From the NCBI GenBank assembly GCA_024331095.1, contig JANDJE010000010.1:1-64000 (forward strand): a DNA stretch of 64,000 nucleotides, read 5' to 3'. Below, one piece after another: positions 53,088 to 62,065 of this stretch. The position numbers and the translations under genes were made by a program. The notes beneath the pieces were generated by a model. The model did not search any database. It was not told the DNA's origin and saw only the letters and a list, made by a program, of their open reading frames with translations. The DNA comes from Nitrospira sp. Lineage in GTDB: Bacteria > Nitrospirota > Nitrospiria > Nitrospirales > Nitrospiraceae. Every line of letters begins with the position of its first letter. Position 1 is the stretch's first letter.

Positions 53088-54481
53088 AACTGTCCTTCCA
53101 CGGTGCGGCCCGGTCGGTAACGGGGAGCCGGCATCTGATGGAAGTTCCTGGCATGAGGCTCCTCTTCGATTGCGGCCTCTTCCAAGGGCGGAGGGGCGAA
53201 AGTTTTCATCACAATCGCTCGTTGGGATTTGACCCCAAATCTATCGACGCAGTTCTCCTCTCCCACGCGCACATTGACCATTCGGGCGCCTTGCCGGTTC
53301 TGCCGCAGCACGGGTTTTCCGGAAAAGTTTACGCCACCAGAGCCACGGCGGACTTGACCGGCCTCATGCTTGAGGACTCGGCTCGGATTCAAGAAAGCGA
53401 TTGCCGCTACGTGAACAAACGGGAAAACCGAAACAGGAAAAGGTGCGTCCGGCCTTTCTACACCAGCAAGGATGTCCGCGCTATTCTCCGACGGTTCGAA
53501 GGGGAGCGGTACGGAGATCAGATCAAGATCGCCCCTCGGGTCACCGCGACTTTTTACGATGCCGGTCACATTCTGGGTTCGGCGGCGATCAGAGTCAAAT
53601 ACACGGCGCGGGGCAATACGACGACGGTCTTGTTCAGCGGAGATCTTGGACGATCCAATATGCCCATCGTGCGCGATCCCGAACCGCCGCCGTCCTGCGA
53701 TATCCTCATCGTCGAGTCCACCTACGGAGACCGTCTACACGAACAACTCGGAGAAGAGATCAAACAAAAAGCGGCCGGGCTCATCGCGCACGCCAAACTC
53801 CACAAAAGCAAAATCATCGTGCCGGCCTTCGCGGTGGGCCGCACGCAGGACCTGGTGATGCGAATCAAGGAATTGATCGGCGAAGGGAGAATCGATCCGA
53901 TCCCCATCTATATCGACTCCCCCTTGGCCGGCCAAGTCACGGAGATCTTCCGTCGTCACCCTGACTGTTATGACGAGGACACGTTCAAAACTTTTGCATC
54001 CGGGGATGATCCCTTTGCCTCACGCTACATTCGTTTTGTCTCTTCGCCCGAGGAGAGCAAACGGCTCAACGCCATGAAAGGCCCCTGCGTCATCATCTCG
54101 TCATCGGGCATGTGCGAAGGCGGGCGCGTCGTTCACCACCTCAAACACGCGATTCAAGACGAGGCGAACGTCGTTGTGTTCGTCGGCTTTCAAGCCGAGC
54201 ACACACTGGGGAGAAAGCTCGTGGAAGGATGGGACGTGGTCCCCATTTTCGGGGTGCCGACGCCGAGGCGCGCGCAGGTCGTAACGTTCAACGGCCTGTC
54301 CGCCCACGCGGATCGCAACGATCTGTTGGCCTATATCGGAGCGATCACTCCCGAACCCGGTATGATCTTCGTCGTGCATGGGGAGGAAAAACAGGCGCTG
54401 TCGTTGGCGGCCGCCATCCAAGCCGAACATCCGCGCATCGACGTGCGGATTCCTTATCGAGGGAGCAGCCATGACGTCTAA
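53084..54481 (+). CDS. Beta-CASP metallo-beta-lactamase-fold RNase-like hydrolase
   Basis: A 465-residue protein of the CPSF73/YsH1-like group. It opens MKLSFHGAARSVTGSRHLMEV and has the zinc motif LSHAHIDHSGALP near residue 60, then DAGHILGSAAI near 165, FSGDLGR near 188, the beta-CASP region (ISSSGMCEGGRVVHHL near 338) and C-terminal GLSAHADRNDLL and VHGEEKQALSLAA. These suggest RNA cleavage or processing. The start overlaps the LOG gene stop, and the 3' end overlaps the peptidase gene by 11 bases. Confidence 0.92.
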   Translation: MKLSFHGAARSVTGSRHLMEVPGMRLLFDCGLFQGRRGESFHHNRSLGFDPKSIDAVLLSHAHIDHSGALPVLPQHGFSGKVYATRATADLTGLMLEDSARIQESDCRYVNKRENRNRKRCVRPFYTSKDVRAILRRFEGERYGDQIKIAPRVTATFYDAGHILGSAAIRVKYTARGNTTTVLFSGDLGRSNMPIVRDPEPPPSCDILIVESTYGDRLHEQLGEEIKQKAAGLIAHAKLHKSKIIVPAFAVGRTQDLVMRIKELIGEGRIDPIPIYIDSPLAGQVTEIFRRHPDCYDEDTFKTFASGDDPFASRYIRFVSSPEESKRLNAMKGPCVIISSSGMCEGGRVVHHLKHAIQDEANVVVFVGFQAEHTLGRKLVEGWDVVPIFGVPTPRRAQVVTFNGLSAHADRNDLLAYIGAITPEPGMIFVVHGEEKQALSLAAAIQAEHPRIDVRIPYRGSSHDV

Positions 54482-55700
54482 GTTGTCCCATCTTCCGCGC
54501 CCCGTCCGGTTCGCATTACGACCCGCTGTTGCATCGGCGGCCTGGTGCGTCCTCTTCGCTGGTCACGTCTTTGCCGGAATGGGCGAAGCGGCGGATGTCC
54601 GACAACGGGCCCGTGAACTCGGCATCGTTGTGGGGCAGTATCAGCCCGGACCGTTCAACGCCATCACCGACGTGGCCGGAGTGAAGGTCGGTCACCGGAC
54701 GTTGGTCCGAGGAGAGGGAGCGCTCAAGCCGGGCGAAGGACCGGTGCGAACCGGCGTCACGGTGATCGTCCCGCGCGAGGACGTGTGGCAAAAAAAAGTT
54801 CCCGCCGGCTCGTTCGTCCTCAACGGCACGGGTGAGATGACGGGCCTGTCATGGGTCGCGGAATCCGGGCTTCTTGAATATCCTATCGCGCTCACGAACA
54901 CGCTCAACGTTCCCCGCGTCGCCAACGGCGTCATCAGCTGGATGATCAAACGATATCCTGCGATCGGGATCTCCGACGACACCCTGACGCCGGTCGTCGC
55001 CGAATGCGATGACGGACGATTGAACGATATCCAAGGGCGACATGTTTCGGAAGAGGACGTCGTTGCCGCGCTGGACAGCGCCGAGGGCGGGCCGGTGCAG
55101 GAAGGAGCGGTGGGGGCCGGAACCGGGATGATTGCCTATGGGTTCAAGGGAGGGATCGGCACCTCGTCGCGCAAATTGCCTCTACAAGAAGGAGGCTACA
55201 CGGTGGGAGTGCTCGTCAATGCCAACCACGGACGCAGGCATGAGCTGGTGGTCAACGGGGTGCCGGTTGGCCGGCTCTACGAATCGGCCTCGCCGCGAGC
55301 GGAAAGTCTTCAGTCGGGACCGCATGAGGGGTCGATCATCATGATTATCGCCACCGATGCGCCGCTCGACAGCCGCCAGCTCGGCCGACTGGCCAAACGG
55401 GCCGCGCTGGGTCTTGCCCGCACCGGGGCGACCGCACGCCATGGGAGCGGAGATTTCATGTTGGCGTTTTCCACGGCCAACGTCATCCCACACTACCCCC
55501 AAGAGCTGACCTATACCCTTACTCACCTGGCCGACGTCCATCTGAATCCGTTAATCACCGCGACCGTCGAGGCAACCGAAGAGGCAGTGCTTAACGCCCT
55601 CACCATGGCGACCACGACGATCGGTCGGGACGGCTATCGGGCGGAGGCCATCGACCTCGATCGTCTGAAGGACATCCTAGCGGACGCCATCAGTCGGTGA
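54471..55700 (+). CDS. P1-family aminopeptidase (DmpA/BapA type), exported
   Basis: A 409-residue self-processing N-terminal nucleophile peptidase. ATG 54471 follows GGGAG. A hydrophobic signal-like segment (SAAWCVLFAGHVFA) precedes ARELGIVVGQYQPGPFNAITDVAGVKVGH, the family start. The cleavage region GAVGAGTGMIAYGFKGGIGTSSRKL near residue 220 matches the DmpA site, where Gly-Ser/Thr cleavage frees the nucleophile. LVNANHGRRHELVVNGVPVG and HGSGDFMLAFSTAN are also conserved. It is the last gene of the coupled LOG, beta-CASP, P1 series. Confidence 0.9.
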   Translation: MTSKLSHLPRPVRFALRPAVASAAWCVLFAGHVFAGMGEAADVRQRARELGIVVGQYQPGPFNAITDVAGVKVGHRTLVRGEGALKPGEGPVRTGVTVIVPREDVWQKKVPAGSFVLNGTGEMTGLSWVAESGLLEYPIALTNTLNVPRVANGVISWMIKRYPAIGISDDTLTPVVAECDDGRLNDIQGRHVSEEDVVAALDSAEGGPVQEGAVGAGTGMIAYGFKGGIGTSSRKLPLQEGGYTVGVLVNANHGRRHELVVNGVPVGRLYESASPRAESLQSGPHEGSIIMIIATDAPLDSRQLGRLAKRAALGLARTGATARHGSGDFMLAFSTANVIPHYPQELTYTLTHLADVHLNPLITATVEATEEAVLNALTMATTTIGRDGYRAEAIDLDRLKDILADAISR

Positions 55701-55750
55701 CCGGAGTCACGAGACCGTTTCGAACCGACGGTGGAAAGAACGTCTCTTCT

Positions 55751-56434
55751 TCAGGAGAGCGGAGCCGTCGGCTCTGCCGGAAGTTCCGTTAACACCTCGA
55801 TCGCCCCGCTTTCAACGTGATACAGGGCGCCGACAATGGCGATGCGCCGGTCGTGAGCGAGCTTGTCCAACGAGCGACTGTGCCAACGGAAAGATTCGAC
55901 CGCCCGCTGCACGTTTTGACGGGTGACGGTGTCGATTAAGGCGTCGAACCGGCCCTGTTCTCCCTCTCGAAGATCCCGACAGGCGGTTGGGTCGATAGAG
56001 GACTGAATGTCGGTGACGATGGATCCGAGGTGATCGCATCCCGTGGCCGCGGCGGCGGTCTGAGCGGAGCAAGCCAGTTTGACCGCCGTGGTGACGGCTC
56101 CACAGTGTGTATGGCCCACCACAAGAATCAGCTTGGCTCCTGCGACCGCGCAACCGTACTCCGCGCCGGCCAGAATCTGAGGACCTACGACGTTTCCCGC
56201 GATGCGGATGCTGAAAATGTCCCCCATCCCCAAATCAAAAATGATCTCGGCGGGGGTTCTTGAATCGATACAGCTCAGCACGACGGCCAATGGATGTTGT
56301 CGATCGGCCGTCACTCGGACTTGACGGATCATGTCACGGGTGAGGCGATGACCGCTGCGAAATCGCTCGTTCCCGTCTTTCAAGATTTGAAGGACCTGCC
56401 GGGGAGTGAGCGACTTCTGAAGCTCATGGGTCAA
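55751..56434 (-). CDS. Beta-class carbonic anhydrase
   Basis: Interconverts CO2 and bicarbonate. The 227-residue protein has zinc motifs VVLSCIDSRTPAEIIFDLGMGD near residue 52 and VVGHTHCGAVTTAVKL near 107, plus GNVVGPQILAGAEYG. The long insertion between the zinc motif and the C-terminus is typical of the SulP-linked subgroup. The ATG overlaps the stop of a SulP fragment (ATGA), showing it was built as the second gene of a SulP-carbonic anhydrase unit. It may supply bicarbonate for carbon fixation, although its transporter partner is broken. Confidence 0.92.
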   Translation of the reverse strand: MTHELQKSLTPRQVLQILKDGNERFRSGHRLTRDMIRQVRVTADRQHPLAVVLSCIDSRTPAEIIFDLGMGDIFSIRIAGNVVGPQILAGAEYGCAVAGAKLILVVGHTHCGAVTTAVKLACSAQTAAAATGCDHLGSIVTDIQSSIDPTACRDLREGEQGRFDALIDTVTRQNVQRAVESFRWHSRSLDKLAHDRRIAIVGALYHVESGAIEVLTELPAEPTAPLS

Positions 56435-56979
56435 ATAGTCGAGGTATTGAATCTGATCCTCGAACTGGTATCCGGTCTTAAACCGACCAGGCTGACCTCG
56501 ATATGGCGAGCGGGAGCGGACAGATCCTTAAAGTCGCGAATCAGGTCGAGCACGTCCGGGTCGATATAGTCTGTATGTTGAGCGTCGATCAGCACATGGC
56601 CGTTTGCCGGGGCCTCCGACAGCGCGTGAGCGAGAGCCGCGCGATTCAAGAAGCTCACCTGATTGGTCAGTTCAACGTGCAGGACTTCCCCGCCCAGGTG
56701 TTTCTCGACGATGCGCCGCATCGGGTGACGCATGTTGCTGTGGAGAATGAACCCAATGGCGGTCGCCAAGCCGATGAGGATGCCGGTGAGAAGATCGGTC
56801 AAAACGATGGCGACGACCGTCACCACGAACGGCAAAAACTGAGATCGCCCTTCGCTCCACATCTGTTGACCAATGCGGGGCTCGCAAGTTTGACGCCGGT
56901 TACCAGCAGAATCGCCGCCAGGGAAGAGAGGGGGATTTTGTTGAATCACGAAAGAGGAAACAAGCGTGGTTAAGTTCAA
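56431..56979 (-). pseudogene. SulP-family anion transporter remnant (5'-truncated, frameshifted)
   Basis: Only the C-terminal end of a SulP transporter is left. One frame reads MWSEGRSQFLPFVVTVVAIV, then LTGILIGLATAIGFIL and a STAS domain (HVELTNQVSFLNRAALAHAL ... VLIDAQHTDYIDPDVLDLI). Just upstream, the conserved KIPLSSLAAILLVTGVKLAS continues in a different frame, so a one-base shift lies near 56866-56870. The first ten or more membrane segments are missing and unrelated sequence begins beyond about 56945. The STAS part may still be translated together with the downstream carbonic anhydrase. Confidence 0.85.
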
Positions 56980-57070
56980 GAGACGATCCGGCGATCACGA
57001 ACGACCGATAAGCTTGCAATTGCGGAGGCCTCATCTGTATGCTCTACCCCGTCTCGAAAGGGTTCAAGCA

Positions 57071-57298
57071 ATGAACGAATATCAAATCGGCGGCGGGCTT
57101 AAGCTGTTCACGGCCGTTGAAAAGACGGAGGCCTTCGCCGAATTCTTGAAGACGCGCATGGTTCGGGCGTTGGAAACGGAAGATCCCACCGAACTGCATT
57201 ATCTGCTGGCCCAGCTCGACGACTATCATTCCTATCTCTGGCGTTATTACAAGAAGCTGGCGCAGGATCGGGCTCAACGAATGGACCCGGGGGTCTGA
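57071..57298 (+). CDS. Hypothetical protein, 75 residues
   Basis: No family recognised. A small helical soluble protein (FLKTRMVRALETEDPTELHY, LLAQLDDYHSYLWRYYKKLA). The ATG at 57071 has AAAGGG about nine bases upstream; the longer frame back to 56966 overlaps the SulP remnant and lacks support. A GACCCGGGGG/CCCCGGGGTC imperfect hairpin overlaps its 3' end at 57284-57310. Confidence 0.6.
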   Translation: MNEYQIGGGLKLFTAVEKTEAFAEFLKTRMVRALETEDPTELHYLLAQLDDYHSYLWRYYKKLAQDRAQRMDPGV

Positions 57299-57312
57299 CT
57301 CCCCGGGGTCTC

Positions 57313-57318
57313 TATAAT
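57313..57318 (+). promoter_or_regulatory. TATAAT box near the FIST gene start
   Basis: Perfect -10 hexamer ten bases before the ATG at 57329, directly after the GC-rich hairpin. The resulting leader would be about three to five bases long, with no ribosome-binding site. Confidence 0.5.
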
Positions 57319-57328
57319 AGACAATCGC

Positions 57329-58585
57329 ATGCCGAGTCTTCGGTCTTCATCGTCCTCTCGTCCGTCGTCGTTGTGTTTTGCAGCGGCTCTCTCCAAGCGA
57401 TCGGACACGGAAGCCGCCGCATGCGACCTTGCCGACGACATTCGATCCAAGCTGGAATCCGCCCCGATCGACCTTGCCTGCCTGTTTTTCTCCGCGCACC
57501 ATGTTCGGCGTGCCGCGCAATTGGCTTCGACGATCCATCGGCTGCTCTCTCCGCGATTGCTGATCGGCTGCAGCGGCGAGGGAGTCATTGCCGGAACGGA
57601 GGAACTGGAGAGCATACCGGGAATTTCGCTGTGGGCCGCGTCTTTGCCGGGTGTCACGCCGGCGCCCGTTCGTTTGACCTTTTCCCAGACGCAAGACCAA
57701 TTTCGATTGCAGGAGTGGCCTGAACCCGATGGACCTCCCTCCGCCCTTCTGCTCTTGGCCGATCCCTTGACTCTGCCGATACAGGAGGCGTTACAGTTTC
57801 TTGCTCAACGGTATCCCGATGCTATGGCGATCGGAGGACTGGCGGGAGGAGGGAGCGAAAGCGGTGAGAATCGATTGGTCCTGCAAGGGGAGGCCCTCAC
57901 GGGCGGACTCGTGGGGGTGCGATTTTCCGGCCCTTTGGCCGTTCGTCCCGTCATTTCACAAGGGTGCCGGTTGGTAGGAGAGCGGTTTGTCGTCACCAAA
58001 GCCGAGCACAATCGTATCTATGAACTGGGCGGCGTTCCCGCGCTGGAACGGCTGCGAGACCTTCTGGAAGCCATGTCGGAAGAGGAGCGGGAACAGGCCA
58101 AAAGCGCGCTCCACATCGGCATCGCCGTCGATGAATACCGGGACCGTTTTGAGCGAGGGGATTTCCTCATCCGTCACCTGATCGGGGTCGATCAAGAGAC
58201 CGGATCACTGGTGATCGGGGATCTTGTGCGAGAAGGCCAGACCGTGCAGTTCCAACTGCGAGACGCGCGTTCGGCCGGTGAAGATTTGAAAGAGTTGCTT
58301 GATGCCGATCGGATCGGGCATCACCAAGCGCCTCTTGGAGCTCTGTTGTTCAGTTGTTGCGGGCGCGGGCAGGGGTTGTTCGGGAAGCCTCATCACGATG
58401 CACGCACTGTGGCGGATCGGTTGGGTGGAATCCCCGTTGCCGGATTTTTTGCCCAAGGAGAGATCGGTCCCGTGGGAAGACACAACGTTCTCCACAGTTA
58501 TACGGCCAGCATGGCCATCTTTGCCGAGCCGGAACGTGGAATCGTCCTCGGGGATCGCTTGTACGAAGAACAGCGAATATCATAA
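57329..58585 (+). CDS. FIST domain protein
   Basis: A 418-residue protein with FIST_N and FIST_C domains, a proposed small-ligand (amino-acid-like) sensory module. Features are LIGCSGEGVIAGTEELES near residue 85, MAIGGLAGGGSESGENRLV near 170, and in the C-terminal half DFLIRHLIGVDQETGSLVIG and LLFSCCGRGQGLFG with PVAGFFAQGEIGPVG near the end. There is no attached histidine kinase or cyclase domain, so it stands alone. The gcvT gene follows 49 bases downstream; shared transcription is possible. Confidence 0.9.
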   Translation: MPSLRSSSSSRPSSLCFAAALSKRSDTEAAACDLADDIRSKLESAPIDLACLFFSAHHVRRAAQLASTIHRLLSPRLLIGCSGEGVIAGTEELESIPGISLWAASLPGVTPAPVRLTFSQTQDQFRLQEWPEPDGPPSALLLLADPLTLPIQEALQFLAQRYPDAMAIGGLAGGGSESGENRLVLQGEALTGGLVGVRFSGPLAVRPVISQGCRLVGERFVVTKAEHNRIYELGGVPALERLRDLLEAMSEEEREQAKSALHIGIAVDEYRDRFERGDFLIRHLIGVDQETGSLVIGDLVREGQTVQFQLRDARSAGEDLKELLDADRIGHHQAPLGALLFSCCGRGQGLFGKPHHDARTVADRLGGIPVAGFFAQGEIGPVGRHNVLHSYTASMAIFAEPERGIVLGDRLYEEQRIS

Positions 58586-58634
58586 AACGATTCATGTCTT
58601 CAAATAGGTCGACGGCTTCGAGTCCCATCCTTCT

Positions 58635-59741
58635 ATGATTCAGCAAACCCCGCTCATTGCTCAACATCGAGCCGCAGGTGCCAAGCTTGTCCCGTTCGCC
58701 GGTTGGGAAATGCCGATTCAGTACAGCGGAGTGGTGGACGAATATCAGGCGGTGAGAACCAAGGGAGGATTGTTCGACGTCAGCCACATGGGCCGCATTA
58801 TGGTTGAGGGGCCGTCCGCCGGATCATTTCTGCAAACCGTCACCACCAACAACATCGTCGGGCTTGAGCCGTGGCACGCGCACTATTCGATGGTTTGTAA
58901 CCACGAGGGCGGCATCAAGGATGATGTCTTCGTCTATCGACTGGGCGATTCCGACTCGTATCTTCTCTGCGTCAATGCGTCCAATCGCAGCAAGATTCTG
59001 TCGTGGTTGCTGGAGCAGGCCCAACAGGGCGTCGATTGTCGCATCCAGGATCGATCGAGAGAGATTGCTCAAATCGCCTTGCAAGGGCCTGCCACCAAGG
59101 AGATCGTCGCAAAGCTTGGCATGCCGGCGCTGGAGAAGCTGAAGCGAAGGGAATCGGCGCGAGTGACCATCGAAGGCGTCTCGTGTCTTGTCGCCCGGAC
59201 CGGCTATACCGGCGAATTCGGCTACGAGTTCTATGTATTCGGCCATCCCGCAACGGTGTGGACGACCCTGTTGGAAAGCGGGCGACCCTTCGGCGTCAAG
59301 CCGGCGGGGCTTGGGGCGCGCGACCTGCTTCGATTGGAGATGGGATATCTGCTCTACGGCAACGACATCAATGAGGACACGACGCCGCTTGAGGCAGGGG
59401 CTGAATGGACGATCGACTTTGCCAAAGGAGAGTTTATAGGCCGGCCAGCGTTATGGTCCCAGAGGCAGGCCGGACCGGCACGCCGCCTCATCGGCTTTGA
59501 GTTGACGGAGAGAGCCGTGCCCCGGCAAGGATTCACCATTCTTGATAGGGCGACCGGCCAAGCGATCGGAACGGTCACCAGTGGGAATTTCTCGCCTATT
59601 TTACAAAAGGGAATCGGCATGGGGTACGTATCTTCCGCCTATGCCGTTCCCGGAACCGCCGTCGCCATTGACATTCGAGGAAAGGTGATCCCGGCCGTCG
59701 TTGTGCGCCCCCCCTTCTACCGGAAAATTTCTGGAAACTGA
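58635..59741 (+). CDS. gcvT: Aminomethyltransferase (glycine cleavage T protein)
   Basis: Transfers the aminomethyl carbon to tetrahydrofolate in the glycine cleavage system. The 368-residue product has PLIAQHRAAGAKLVPFAGWEMPIQYSG at the N-terminus, LFDVSHMGRIMVEGP near residue 46, RTGYTGEFGYEFYV near 190, and GLGARDLLRLEMGYLLYGNDI near 228, all typical of GcvT rather than the YgfZ relative. The other subunits (gcvH, gcvP, lpd) are not visible here. A NUDIX gene starts nine bases downstream. Confidence 0.92.
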   Translation: MIQQTPLIAQHRAAGAKLVPFAGWEMPIQYSGVVDEYQAVRTKGGLFDVSHMGRIMVEGPSAGSFLQTVTTNNIVGLEPWHAHYSMVCNHEGGIKDDVFVYRLGDSDSYLLCVNASNRSKILSWLLEQAQQGVDCRIQDRSREIAQIALQGPATKEIVAKLGMPALEKLKRRESARVTIEGVSCLVARTGYTGEFGYEFYVFGHPATVWTTLLESGRPFGVKPAGLGARDLLRLEMGYLLYGNDINEDTTPLEAGAEWTIDFAKGEFIGRPALWSQRQAGPARRLIGFELTERAVPRQGFTILDRATGQAIGTVTSGNFSPILQKGIGMGYVSSAYAVPGTAVAIDIRGKVIPAVVVRPPFYRKISGN

Positions 59742-59750
59742 CGACGAGGG

Positions 59751-60320
59751 ATGTATGAAAGAAACATTTTGCAAGACGCCTTGGCAGGGGAAGGATCGTC
59801 TTCGATGGTAAAAAATATCTACAGCGGCAGAGTCGTTACTCTGAATGTCGAGAGCGTTCGATTGCCCAACGGAGAAACGGTGGATCTTGAAACGATCCGT
59901 CACCCGGGAGCGGCAGCCGTCGTTCCGCTCAAAGAGGACGGCACCGTCGTGCTGGTTCGGCAGTTTCGCCACGCGGCGGGGGGATTCATCTATGAGATTC
60001 CAGCGGGAAAGCTTCAGCCGGGAGAAGATCCTTTACGCTGCGCCGAGCGGGAGCTGGAAGAAGAGGTGGGCTATCGGGCCTCGTCGTTTACGCTCCTATG
60101 CAGCATCTTCACCGCCCCCGGCTTCGCTGACGAGGTCATTCACGTCTATGAGGCGACAGGACTGACCAAGGGGCGCCAACAGTTGGACCGCGATGAAGTG
60201 CTTGACGTCACCGAGATGTCGTTGGCGGAGGCCGTGAAGAAAATTCATAAAGGGATCATTCGAGACGCCAAGACCATTGTCGGCCTTCAAACGTCGTATC
60301 TTCTCGCTCATGGACGATAA
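59751..60320 (+). CDS. NUDIX hydrolase, ADP-ribose pyrophosphatase type
   Basis: Hydrolyses ADP-ribose or related nucleoside diphosphates. The 189-residue protein carries the NUDIX box GKLQPGEDPLRCAERELEEE followed by VGY (GX5EX7REUXEEXGU) near residue 85, and FIYEIPAGKL just before it, as in the YqkG/NudF-like group. VVLVRQFRHAAGG is also typical. ATG 59751 sits directly after GACGAGGG; an internal ATG (59805) after GGGGAAGGA is an alternative that loses 18 residues. Confidence 0.88.
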   Translation: MYERNILQDALAGEGSSSMVKNIYSGRVVTLNVESVRLPNGETVDLETIRHPGAAAVVPLKEDGTVVLVRQFRHAAGGFIYEIPAGKLQPGEDPLRCAERELEEEVGYRASSFTLLCSIFTAPGFADEVIHVYEATGLTKGRQQLDRDEVLDVTEMSLAEAVKKIHKGIIRDAKTIVGLQTSYLLAHGR

Positions 60321-60335
60321 ACGACACACAAGCGC

Positions 60336-60362
60336 GGGGCACCCATTGATCATGAGTGCCCC
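60336..60362 (+). terminator. Rho-independent terminator after the gcvT-NUDIX pair
   Basis: GGGGCAC (60336-60342) / GTGCCCC (60356-60362) with a 13-base loop, followed by TCTCTTTTCTTTC. It begins 16 bases after the NUDIX stop. Confidence 0.78.
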
Positions 60363-60400
60363 TCTCTTTTCTTTCAGAAAACAAGAAGAGAAAAAAGCCT

Positions 60401-60604
60401 TCACTTGCCCGGCTTCTTTTCCTTGTCGGCGTCGGCAAAGGTGTCGGCATGGCCGCCCTTCTTTTCCTCTTTCTTCTTTTCCTCGCCGTAAACCACGACG
60501 TGGCCGCCCTTCTTTTCTTCCTTCTTTTTCTCCTCAGCAAAGGCCGGAGCAAGGAACGTGACTGACACCGCGACTGCCAGGACCGCCATCATGATACGTT
60601 TCAT
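60401..60604 (-). CDS. Small Lys/Glu-rich exported protein with repeat
   Basis: A 67-residue protein from ATG 60604, with GGGAGGG about eight bases upstream. The signal peptide is RIMMAVLAVAVSVTFLAPAFA (about residues 3-23). The mature part is almost only Lys, Glu, Gly, His: EEKKKEEKKGGH appears twice, separated by VVVYG. This low-complexity periplasmic peptide has no recognised family; the Gly-Gly-His motifs could bind metal ions, which is inference. It is convergent with the NUDIX gene. Confidence 0.7.
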   Translation of the reverse strand: MKRIMMAVLAVAVSVTFLAPAFAEEKKKEEKKGGHVVVYGEEKKKEEKKGGHADTFADADKEKKPGK

Positions 60605-61125
60605 AACGAGCACCCTCCCTATTAATGAAATTTTGATAAAAGAAGATCGCTGACAACTCACCCGTGTGTAATACAGAGCAAGCTCGATGCCGTGTTTCTA
60701 AAGAGCGGGACTCAGACGAATATGCCATACATTGATTCATTCATGAGTCGTTTCTCACGAAGAATCGAAGGGATTGGCCTTCAAAATCCTGTGGCAGAAT
60801 GGCCGTGAAATGGCGAAACTGCCTCATTGAAATAGTCTTCTGCTGAACATCGCGTGTAGGCGTTTTGCTGCATTCCATACGGTCACGGTTTGCAAAAACC
60901 TATTGCATCGTCTGATGAGATGCCTCATTCACAGACGCCAAAAATCATGGTATCTTCGGCCCCGTCCCGGCTCGTCTCTCGTGCGAAGCAGTCGGCTGGC
61001 TCCGTGTTCACCACTGAGGAGTTGATGAGTGACTGGAGGCGACGAAAAGGGAAAGGAGTCGTCACCCACAACAGAGCGGGGCGTCGAGAGGCGAAGAGGC
61101 GCGCCGACGAGGAGCAAAAAACATC
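60605..61125. other. Divergent intergenic region before fabI
   Basis: No gene supported in 521 bases. An open frame at 60890-61135 runs into fabI, is Ser/Arg/Lys-rich without known motifs and is not called. The fabI promoter must lie here, but I see no clear hexamers. Confidence 0.4.
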
Positions 61126-61905
61126 ATGCTGCTGAACGGAAAAAACGGCGTCATTATCGGTGTGGCCAATAAACATAGTATTGCCTGGTCCATTGCCCAG
61201 TCGGTGGCGAGTCAAGGGGCTCGGCTGCTCTTCAATTATCAAAATGAACGGTTGAAGCAGAACGTGGAAGAACTGGTCGCCACGGTTCCCGGCGCCAAGG
61301 CGTTTGCATGCGACGTGGCGAATGACGCTGAGATCGAAGCGTTGATGCGCCATGCCCAAAAAGAGCTGGGACGAATCGATTTCGTGATCCATTCCCTGGC
61401 GTTCGCGCCGCGCGAAGAACTCACGGGGCAGTTCGTGAATACGACGCGTCAGGGATTTGCGACCGCGCTCGATATCAGCGCGTACTCCCTGGTGGCGGTG
61501 ACCCGCGCAGCCATGCCGTTGATGACGGAAGGCGGAGCCATCGTCACGCTCAGTTACCTCGGCGCGGAACGGGTGGTTCCCCACTACAACGTCATGGGGG
61601 TTGCGAAAGCCGCGCTCGAATGCACCGTCCGATACCTGGCCTATGATCTCGGCCCCAAGAACATCCGTGTCAATGCCATTTCCGCGGGCCCGATCAAGAC
61701 GCTGGCGGCCCGGGGCGTCTCCGGCATTACCAAGATGATCGATATTCATAAAGAATGTGCCCCGCTCCGACGGGCAACCGAGCAGGGCGAAGTCGGAGAC
61801 ACCGCGCTGTTCTTAGTCAGTCCGCTGGGGCGCGGCATTACCGGGGAGGTCATCTATGTGGACGGAGGATTCCATATTTTAGGCATGATGGCTTCGGGGG
61901 AATAA
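61126..61905 (+). CDS. fabI: Enoyl-[acyl-carrier-protein] reductase FabI (NADH-type)
   Basis: Reduces trans-2-enoyl-ACP in the last step of fatty-acid elongation. The 259-residue SDR-family protein starts MLLNGKNGVIIGVANKHSIAW, with the atypical FabI cofactor loop GVANKHSIAW. It has IDFVIHSLAFAPREEL near residue 85 and the catalytic pair in PHYNVMGVAKAALE (Tyr-x6-Lys) near residue 157, with SAGPIKTLAARG near 190. Length is normal. The start codon has GAGGAG about twelve bases upstream. Confidence 0.94.
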   Translation: MLLNGKNGVIIGVANKHSIAWSIAQSVASQGARLLFNYQNERLKQNVEELVATVPGAKAFACDVANDAEIEALMRHAQKELGRIDFVIHSLAFAPREELTGQFVNTTRQGFATALDISAYSLVAVTRAAMPLMTEGGAIVTLSYLGAERVVPHYNVMGVAKAALECTVRYLAYDLGPKNIRVNAISAGPIKTLAARGVSGITKMIDIHKECAPLRRATEQGEVGDTALFLVSPLGRGITGEVIYVDGGFHILGMMASGE

Positions 61906-62065
61906 TCCGTTTGTATTCCACGAGGGGCAACAGGCGGTGATCAGGAAAGATTGTGATGAATCTAGGATGGTGCGCTCTCATCATCGAGATTGCCAGCAGC
62001 CGACTTTTTTCAATCTGTTATACTGAATAATAGATGGCGATGCCCTTTTCCGCCAAGTTGATCCT

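Noticed and set aside
60890..61135. 81-codon frame leading into fabI
   Set aside because: Low-complexity basic composition, no motif, runs into the fabI start; kept as intergenic.
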